Shown here: piece by piece, positions 59,192 to 64,000 of the stretch | How positions within the stretch are numbered: position 1 is the stretch's first letter | Layout of the letters: every line of letters starts with the position of its first letter | Position numbers and translations under genes: made by a program | The notes under the pieces: model-generated | What the model saw: only the letters and a program-made list of their open reading frames with translations | What the model was told of the DNA's origin: nothing | Database searches by the model: none | Source: Flavipsychrobacter sp. | Lineage (GTDB): Bacteria > Bacteroidota > Bacteroidia > Chitinophagales > Chitinophagaceae | Direction: 5' to 3' | Length of the DNA: 64,000 nt | NCBI GenBank assembly: GCA_021155965.1 | Contig: JAJNBJ010000005.1 | Coordinates: 62,001 to 126,000 of the forward strand

Positions 59192-60261
59192 GCGCAGACT
59201 ATTTACGCAAGGTATATAATGGCAAGCGTGTTTTTCTTACCGGTCATACCGGTTTTAAAGGTGCATGGATGCTGCAAATATTGCAATGGCTGGGAGCCAA
59301 TGTGAAAGGATATTCGCTGGCACCTGAAAAAGCCAGCGACCTGTATAACCAGATAAGTGGTGATAAACTCTGCTATAGCAGCGAGATAGCAGATATATGC
59401 GACAAGCAAAAACTACAAACGGAAATGGGGCGTTTTCAGCCTGATTTTGTATTCCATCTCGGGGCACAGGCATTAGTGCGCAGGGGATACGATATGCCCT
59501 CATACACTTTCCATGTAAATGCCCAGGGGACAGCACATGTGCTGGATGCTATGCGCGTGCTGGAGCAGCCAGCAATAGGTGTAATGATCACCACGGATAA
59601 AGTATATGACAACCCGGAGCGTGGCGAGGCTTTTAAAGAAGATGATAAGCTGGGCGGCTATGACCCCTACTCTGCCAGCAAGGCAGCGGCTGAGATAGTA
59701 ATAGATTCTTACAGGCGGTCGTTCTTTAACCCGAAAGATCACAGCAAGCATAAAAAGGCAATAGCCGCGGCCCGCGCAGGCAATGTGATAGGCGGCGGTG
59801 ATTATTCTGACGACCGCATAATACCGGATATTGTACGTGCCATAAACTTTGGCGAGACTGTGGGCTTACGCAACCCCAACTCTGTGCGGCCATGGCAGCA
59901 TGTGCTGGAGCCGGTAGGCGCATACCTGCTGTTAGCAGCGAAGATGACAGAAGATCCCATAAAGTATAGCACAGCCTACAACTTTGGCCCAAACCCGGAG
60001 GATATCCTAACCGTGGAAGACCTGACCAAAGTATTTATAGAACACTATGGTACAGGCAGCCACCAAACTATTCCACAGGAAAACGCGCCCCATGAAGCTA
60101 AACTGCTGCTGCTGGACAGCAGCAGGGCGCAGGAGCATTTGGGATGGAAGTCGCACATGAACGCACACACGGCCATACAATGGACAGCAGAGTGGTATGC
60201 CGACAAACACCGCACCGCACATGAGAAATGTATGGGCCAGATAGAAAAATACTTTGGGTAA
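59176..60261 (+). CDS. rfbG: CDP-glucose 4,6-dehydratase
   Basis: An NAD-dependent SDR enzyme turning CDP-glucose into CDP-4-keto-6-deoxyglucose. The ATG at 59176 (MEKVVSADYL) gives 361 aa; a GTG at 59158 is possible. VFLTGHTGFKGAWM (Rossmann loop), HLGAQALVRRGY, TTDKVYDN, and the catalytic YDPYSASKAAAE (Y-x3-K) are present. It overlaps rfbF and is 12 bases from the epimerase, so the three sugar genes are one unit. Confidence 0.95.
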   Translation: MEKVVSADYLRKVYNGKRVFLTGHTGFKGAWMLQILQWLGANVKGYSLAPEKASDLYNQISGDKLCYSSEIADICDKQKLQTEMGRFQPDFVFHLGAQALVRRGYDMPSYTFHVNAQGTAHVLDAMRVLEQPAIGVMITTDKVYDNPERGEAFKEDDKLGGYDPYSASKAAAEIVIDSYRRSFFNPKDHSKHKKAIAAARAGNVIGGGDYSDDRIIPDIVRAINFGETVGLRNPNSVRPWQHVLEPVGAYLLLAAKMTEDPIKYSTAYNFGPNPEDILTVEDLTKVFIEHYGTGSHQTIPQENAPHEAKLLLLDSSRAQEHLGWKSHMNAHTAIQWTAEWYADKHRTAHEKCMGQIEKYFG

Positions 60262-60273
60262 TTTGAAATAGTG

Positions 60274-60807
60274 ATGATCGTAAAAAACATTCTTTCCAGC
60301 GCATACCTGTTCACTATGCCTTCATCAGAAGATGCAAGGGGCTCGTTTGTGAAATCATATAGTGAGACACAGTTGAAGAAAGCCGGGATAGATTTCACCT
60401 TGCGCGAGAGCTATTTTTCTTTCTCTAAAAAAGATGTGATACGCGGCATGCACTTTCAGTTGCCGCCGCATCAGCACAGCAAAGTGGTATTTTGCCCTAT
60501 AGGTGCCATACTGGATGTAATAGTTGACCTGAGAAAAGACTCCCCTACCTACCTGCAATGCCTTGCCCATGAGTTATCTGCCGAAAACAAGAGGGCGATC
60601 TATATACCGGAGGGTTTTGCCCATGGCTTTAAGTCACTTACGGACGATGCGCTTACCTACTACCTGGTATCTTCAGAATACAATAAGGAGCATGATACAG
60701 GCATACGGTATGATACCATTGGTTTTGACTGGGGTGTGGCCAAGCCTGTAATATCTGCGAGGGATTTATCTTTCGTTAGTATGCGGGAGTTTGAGAGCCC
60801 GTTTTAA
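60274..60807 (+). CDS. dTDP-4-dehydrorhamnose 3,5-epimerase-like sugar epimerase
   Basis: A cupin-type epimerase of 177 aa in the RfbC/RmlC family; in this context it most likely epimerises CDP-4-keto-6-deoxyglucose (AscE-like) rather than the dTDP sugar, since no dTDP genes are near. The active site is in RGMHFQLPPHQHSKVV (catalytic His) and the second block is YIPEGFAHGF. A GTG at 60271 is also in frame. The next step (a dehydrase, ddhC) is absent here, so the final sugar cannot be told. Confidence 0.85.
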   Translation: MIVKNILSSAYLFTMPSSEDARGSFVKSYSETQLKKAGIDFTLRESYFSFSKKDVIRGMHFQLPPHQHSKVVFCPIGAILDVIVDLRKDSPTYLQCLAHELSAENKRAIYIPEGFAHGFKSLTDDALTYYLVSSEYNKEHDTGIRYDTIGFDWGVAKPVISARDLSFVSMREFESPF

Positions 60808-60822
60808 TTCCGCTTACTTTTG
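60790..60822 (+). promoter_or_regulatory. probable tgt promoter within the epimerase gene
   Basis: TTTG at 60790-60793 and TACTTTTG at 60815-60822 (spacer 21) overlap the epimerase 3' end. The TTG start of tgt is 19 bases past the -7 box. Confidence 0.5.
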
Positions 60823-60840
60823 CATATTTAAATATACAAG

Positions 60841-61971
60841 TTGACTTTCGAACTCACAGCAAAAGACACTGCATCATCTGCACGGGCAGGGGTTATCACA
60901 ACGGACCACGGAGTGATAGAGACCCCTATTTTCATGCCGGTGGGCACTGTGGGTAGCGTGAAAGCAGTAACCCAGCAGCAACTGAAAGAAGAAATAAACG
61001 CACAGATAATACTTGGCAATACCTATCACCTGTACCTACGCCCCGGAACAAGTATAATAGAGCAAGCAGGCGGTTTGCACAAATTCAATGGCTGGGACAG
61101 GCCAATACTTACCGACAGTGGAGGGTACCAGGTTTTCTCGCTGGCAGCAAACAGGAAGATAAAGGAAGAAGGAGTTGTGTTCCAGTCGCACATAGATGGG
61201 TCAAGGCATTTGTTTACTCCTGAAAATGTTATAGATACGCAACGCAGCATAGGCGCAGACATCATCATGGCATTCGATGAGTGCCCACCCTACCCTTCGG
61301 AATATGCCTATGCACAAAAGTCTATGGAGCTGACACACAGGTGGCTGGCAAGGTGTGTGCAGCACATGAATGAGACCGAGCCCAAGTACGGTTACGAGCA
61401 ATCGCTCTTCCCAATCGTGCAGGGCAGCACCTTTAAAGACCTGCGGCAGGCATCGGCACAATTTGTAGCAGATATGGATTGTGATGGCAACGCCATAGGT
61501 GGGCTATCTGTAGGCGAGCCGGCAGAGATGATGTATGAAATGTGCGCCTATTGCACTGAGTACCTGCCAGAAGACAAACCACGCTACCTGATGGGTGTTG
61601 GTACACCATGGAATATACTGGAGAACATATCCCTGGGCATAGATATGTTCGACTGTGTGATGCCCACGCGAAATGGCAGGAATGGCATGCTATTCACCAC
61701 AAAAGGCGTTATTAACATTAAGAACAAAAAATGGGAGAACGACTTTAGTGTGCTGGACGACGGGCTTGACTGCGCGACCAGCCGGTATTATACCAAGGCT
61801 TATTTAAGGCACTTATTTGTCGCCGGTGAATTCTTAAGCCTGACGATAGCCAGCATCCATAACCTTGCATTTTACTTACATTTGGTAAAAGAAGCACGCA
61901 AACATATAATTGATGGCGATTTTAACAGTTGGAAAAAGGAAATGATACCGGTATTAAAGCAAAGGTTGTAA
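60841..61971 (+). CDS. tgt: queuine tRNA-ribosyltransferase
   Basis: Exchanges G34 for preQ1 in tRNAs with GUN anticodons. It is 376 aa starting with TTG at 60841 (TFELTAKDTAS). The substrate pocket DSGGYQVFSLAANRKI and the nucleophile Asp in DMFDCVMPTRNGRNGMLFT are intact. The zinc site is changed: where E. coli has CDCYTC, this protein has LDCATS, retaining only one of the three Cys ligands, while the His of IASIHNL is kept. Activity is still likely, since the active site is complete. Confidence 0.95.
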   Translation: MTFELTAKDTASSARAGVITTDHGVIETPIFMPVGTVGSVKAVTQQQLKEEINAQIILGNTYHLYLRPGTSIIEQAGGLHKFNGWDRPILTDSGGYQVFSLAANRKIKEEGVVFQSHIDGSRHLFTPENVIDTQRSIGADIIMAFDECPPYPSEYAYAQKSMELTHRWLARCVQHMNETEPKYGYEQSLFPIVQGSTFKDLRQASAQFVADMDCDGNAIGGLSVGEPAEMMYEMCAYCTEYLPEDKPRYLMGVGTPWNILENISLGIDMFDCVMPTRNGRNGMLFTTKGVINIKNKKWENDFSVLDDGLDCATSRYYTKAYLRHLFVAGEFLSLTIASIHNLAFYLHLVKEARKHIIDGDFNSWKKEMIPVLKQRL

Positions 61972-61997
61972 ACCCCAAACCCCTAAAGGGGCTTATT
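61972..61997. repeat. CCCCTAAAGGGG palindrome, dispersed-repeat type
   Basis: ACCCCAAACCCCTAAAGGGGCTT sits in the 43-base gap between tgt and the permease. The CCCC-TAAA-GGGG core can form a short hairpin. Sequences of this look recur between genes in Bacteroidota. Confidence 0.45.
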
Positions 61998-62014
61998 GTG
62001 TAAAATAACAGACA

Positions 62015-63175
62015 TTGTCGAAAAGTCCAGATACGCATATACAGGCAGGCAAAGGAAGCTCAGCAAGGCTATGGTTCCGTCTATTGGGGCCATTAGGCCT
62101 CAAAAAGCTTGATATATACATCATCTTTAAGTTCTTCAGCACTTTCTTCTTTTCAATTATGGTGCTGGCTGTTATATCCTGCGTGATCGACTATTCGGAA
62201 AAGGTGGACGCTATCGTGGAAACCAAGGTCTCCGGGCTTACAGTAATGAACTATTACAAGAATTTTGTGCCGCACATCACTGCCCTGCTTTTTCCCTTGT
62301 TCATTTTCATAGCAACAATATTCTTTACGTCAAAAATTGCGTATAAGTCTGAAGTAATTGCTATTCTTTCGTCGGGCATATCCTTTCAGCGGTTCCTGAG
62401 ACCATACTTTATTGGCGCCACATTTCTCTGCCTTTTTTCGCTTGTATCCAACCATTGGATAATACCACAGGCCAATAAGCAGCGTATTGCTTTCGAGGAT
62501 AAGTACATCAATGCAAGCAACTTTAAGTATGCTGCAGATAATATGCACCTGGGCATCTCCAAAAACACCTATGTGTACCTGCAGAACTACAGCTACAGCA
62601 GCCATACCGGCAACCATTTCACGGAAGAAAAAATAGAAGGCATTCTGCTGAAAGAAAAGCTGATGGCCGACTATGTGACTTATGACACAGCAAAAAAAAT
62701 ATGGCACCTGCACAATGTTGTGATACGCACTAATGATTCGGATAAAGAGAGCCTGCAAAAAATACCCCAGATGGATAAAAAGTATCCATTCACCCCGGCA
62801 GACCTTAACAGGACTGATGCAATAAAGGAAGCCCTGACCACAGCCGAGCTTGACCAATACGTGGCACGCGAGCGGATGCACGGGCGGGAGAACCTCAATT
62901 TTTACTTCATAGAAAAGCACAGGCGCACGGCCCAGCCTTTTGCCGGTTTCATACTTACTATCATCGGCGCATGTATTGCCAGCCGTAAGGTACGCGGCGG
63001 CAGCGGGCTGCACCTGGCCCTGGGTATTGTTATCAGTGCTATATACATCATGTTCCTGCAAACATCCACTACCCTCTCCACTAAAGCCAGCCTGAACCCA
63101 CTGCTGGCCGTCTGGATACCTAATATAATTTTTGCAGTGGTGGCCTATATTTTATACAGGCGGCAGATAAGATAA
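62015..63175 (+). CDS. LptF/LptG family permease
   Basis: A membrane subunit of the LPS export ABC transporter (LptB2FG), 386 aa. The TTG at 62015 is the probable start (SKSPDTHIQAG). Helices near 36-57 (YIIFKFFSTFFFSIMVLAVI), 85-110, 125-145 and three at the C-terminus (AGFILTIIGACIASRKV, GLHLALGIVISAIYIMFLQT, LAVWIPNIIFAVVAYILY) surround a beta-jellyroll periplasmic domain (about 150-290). It follows tgt by 43 bases, a pairing common in Bacteroidota, and complements the LPS sugar genes just upstream. Confidence 0.88.
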   Translation: MSKSPDTHIQAGKGSSARLWFRLLGPLGLKKLDIYIIFKFFSTFFFSIMVLAVISCVIDYSEKVDAIVETKVSGLTVMNYYKNFVPHITALLFPLFIFIATIFFTSKIAYKSEVIAILSSGISFQRFLRPYFIGATFLCLFSLVSNHWIIPQANKQRIAFEDKYINASNFKYAADNMHLGISKNTYVYLQNYSYSSHTGNHFTEEKIEGILLKEKLMADYVTYDTAKKIWHLHNVVIRTNDSDKESLQKIPQMDKKYPFTPADLNRTDAIKEALTTAELDQYVARERMHGRENLNFYFIEKHRRTAQPFAGFILTIIGACIASRKVRGGSGLHLALGIVISAIYIMFLQTSTTLSTKASLNPLLAVWIPNIIFAVVAYILYRRQIR

Positions 63176-63180
63176 TACTA

Positions 63181-64000
63181 CTAATAGTCTCCCAAAGTTG
63201 TTGTGGGCAATAAATTGAGTGCTTCTTCAAGCTGCTTGTCGCTTGGCGCTATGCCATGCCATTCATGCGTGCCTTCCATGAATTTAACACCCTTGCCCAT
63301 AACAGTGGTCATAAGCACGCATATAGGCTTGCCTTTACCGGTAGCGGCTTTAGCATCAGCCATCACACGTATCACTTCCTCCATCCTATTACCGTCCATC
63401 TCTATCACATGCCAGCCAAAAGCCTCAAATTTTTCTTTCAATGAGCCGAGGTTCATTACCGCAACTGTAGGCCCGTCTATCTGCTGGCCGTTATAATCAA
63501 CAGTTGCAATGAGGTTGTCAAGCTTGTGATGGGCGGCAAACATGATAGCTTCCCAATTCTGGCCTTCCTGCAGTTCGCCATCGCCATGCAATGAATAAAC
63601 AATATGGTTATCCTTATTCAGCTTTTTTGCCATAGCAGCGCCACATGCCACACTCATGCCCTGCCCCAATGAACCACTCGCAATACGCACACCCGGTAAA
63701 TGTTCATGTGTTGCCGGGTGGCCCTGAAGCCTTGAATTGATATGCCTGAAGGTGGCCAGCTCACTAACCGGGAAATAACCCGAACGTGCAAGCACACTAT
63801 AGTACACCGGTGAGATGTGGCCATTGGACAGGAAGAATATATCCTCGCCAATGCCATCCATATCAAAGCCCGGCTTACGTTCCATTATCTTAAAATAAAG
63901 GGCAGTAATAAAATCAGTGCAGCCTAAAGAACCACCTGGATGGCCGCTTTGTACTTTATGCACCATTCTTACTATATCGCGGCGCACCTGTGTGGCCACT
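63181..64000 (-). CDS. transketolase, N-terminal subunit, cut by the window edge
   Basis: The thiamine-diphosphate-binding half of a split transketolase. SGHPGGSLGCTD, FFLSNGHISPVYYS, ASGSLGQGMSVACG and the TPP/metal motif HGDGELQEGQNWEA are intact. The reading frame is open to the edge; a GTG at 63999 exists, but family members have about a dozen more residues before ATQVRRDIVRMVH, so the true start lies outside. The C-terminal half would be expected downstream (below 63181) but the permease gene is there instead, convergent. Confidence 0.9.
   Translation of the reverse strand, partial: VATQVRRDIVRMVHKVQSGHPGGSLGCTDFITALYFKIMERKPGFDMDGIGEDIFFLSNGHISPVYYSVLARSGYFPVSELATFRHINSRLQGHPATHEHLPGVRIASGSLGQGMSVACGAAMAKKLNKDNHIVYSLHGDGELQEGQNWEAIMFAAHHKLDNLIATVDYNGQQIDGPTVAVMNLGSLKEKFEAFGWHVIEMDGNRMEEVIRVMADAKAATGKGKPICVLMTTVMGKGVKFMEGTHEWHGIAPSDKQLEEALNLLPTTTLGDY

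Noticed and set aside
1-64000. tRNA or rRNA genes
   Set aside because: No cloverleaf with a GTTCRANNC arm and acceptor stem was found; GGTTCGACAAGC words belong to the tandem repeat.

Overview
The window comes from a Bacteroidota chromosome, most likely the Chitinophagales/Sphingobacteriia side. Three things point there. Five secreted proteins end in a type IX secretion sorting domain (a VYPNP-like motif plus a short beta domain). Promoters have the Bacteroidota form, TTTG about 19 nt upstream of TAnnTTTG. The housekeeping genes (TonB receptor with carboxypeptidase-like head, two OmpH copies behind bamA, split transketolase) fit the same group. The DNA is moderately GC (estimated by eye in the mid-40s) and gene-dense, with two clearly different stretches: the AT-rich KAP NTPase locus (28471-32447) and the gene-poor 41971-42595 gap.

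Layout. 1-5457: an ABC-F ATPase cut by the left edge, a DUF3347-like lipoprotein, a TonB-dependent receptor, a small secreted protein and a dinucleotide-binding protein. 5744-11977 (minus): a giant T9SS adhesin followed by an OmpA protein. 12349-13599: SRP RNA, a four-helix-bundle gene framed by 31-bp inverted repeats, and a transaldolase. 13701-20076 (minus): trmN6, tsaD and the outer-membrane assembly run uppS-bamA-ompH-ompH. 20274-28470: a second T9SS protein, an RRM protein, kup with a relic of a second kup tail, dusB and a rhomboid protease. 29000-32269: the lone KAP P-loop NTPase with a TIR-like N-terminal region, a plausible immune protein. 32448-41970: phosphodiesterase, truA, TPM/TPM/lemA operon, kynureninase, beta-lactamase-fold hydrolase, ribF, xth and radC. 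41971-42595: a GGTATAA array and a pseudoknotted RNA resembling the HEARO/OMEGA guide RNA class without a nuclease gene. 42596-57978: T9SS proteins, rplS, a tandem 71-bp repeat, FKBP, a HEPN/MNT toxin-antitoxin pair, secreted adenosine deaminase, M20 peptidase, HtrA, NlpC/P60, two small paralogues and a SecA NBD2-like protein. 58209-63175: a structured leader followed by rfbF-rfbG-epimerase, tgt and an lptF/G permease. A transketolase subunit enters from the right edge.

Functionally the window is dominated by the cell envelope: outer-membrane assembly, undecaprenyl phosphate supply, LPS sugar synthesis (CDP-4-keto-6-deoxyglucose branch), LPS export, periplasmic quality control and secreted surface proteins, mixed with tRNA modification genes (dusB, truA, tgt, tsaD, trmN6). 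The features most worth a second look are the two structured RNAs (42354-42542 and 58239-58335), the TIR-like/KAP protein, the inverted-repeat-framed four-helix-bundle gene, the repeats that supply stop codons around truA, and the operator-embedded promoter at 54619-54662. All family calls were made by reading motifs; no database search was possible.
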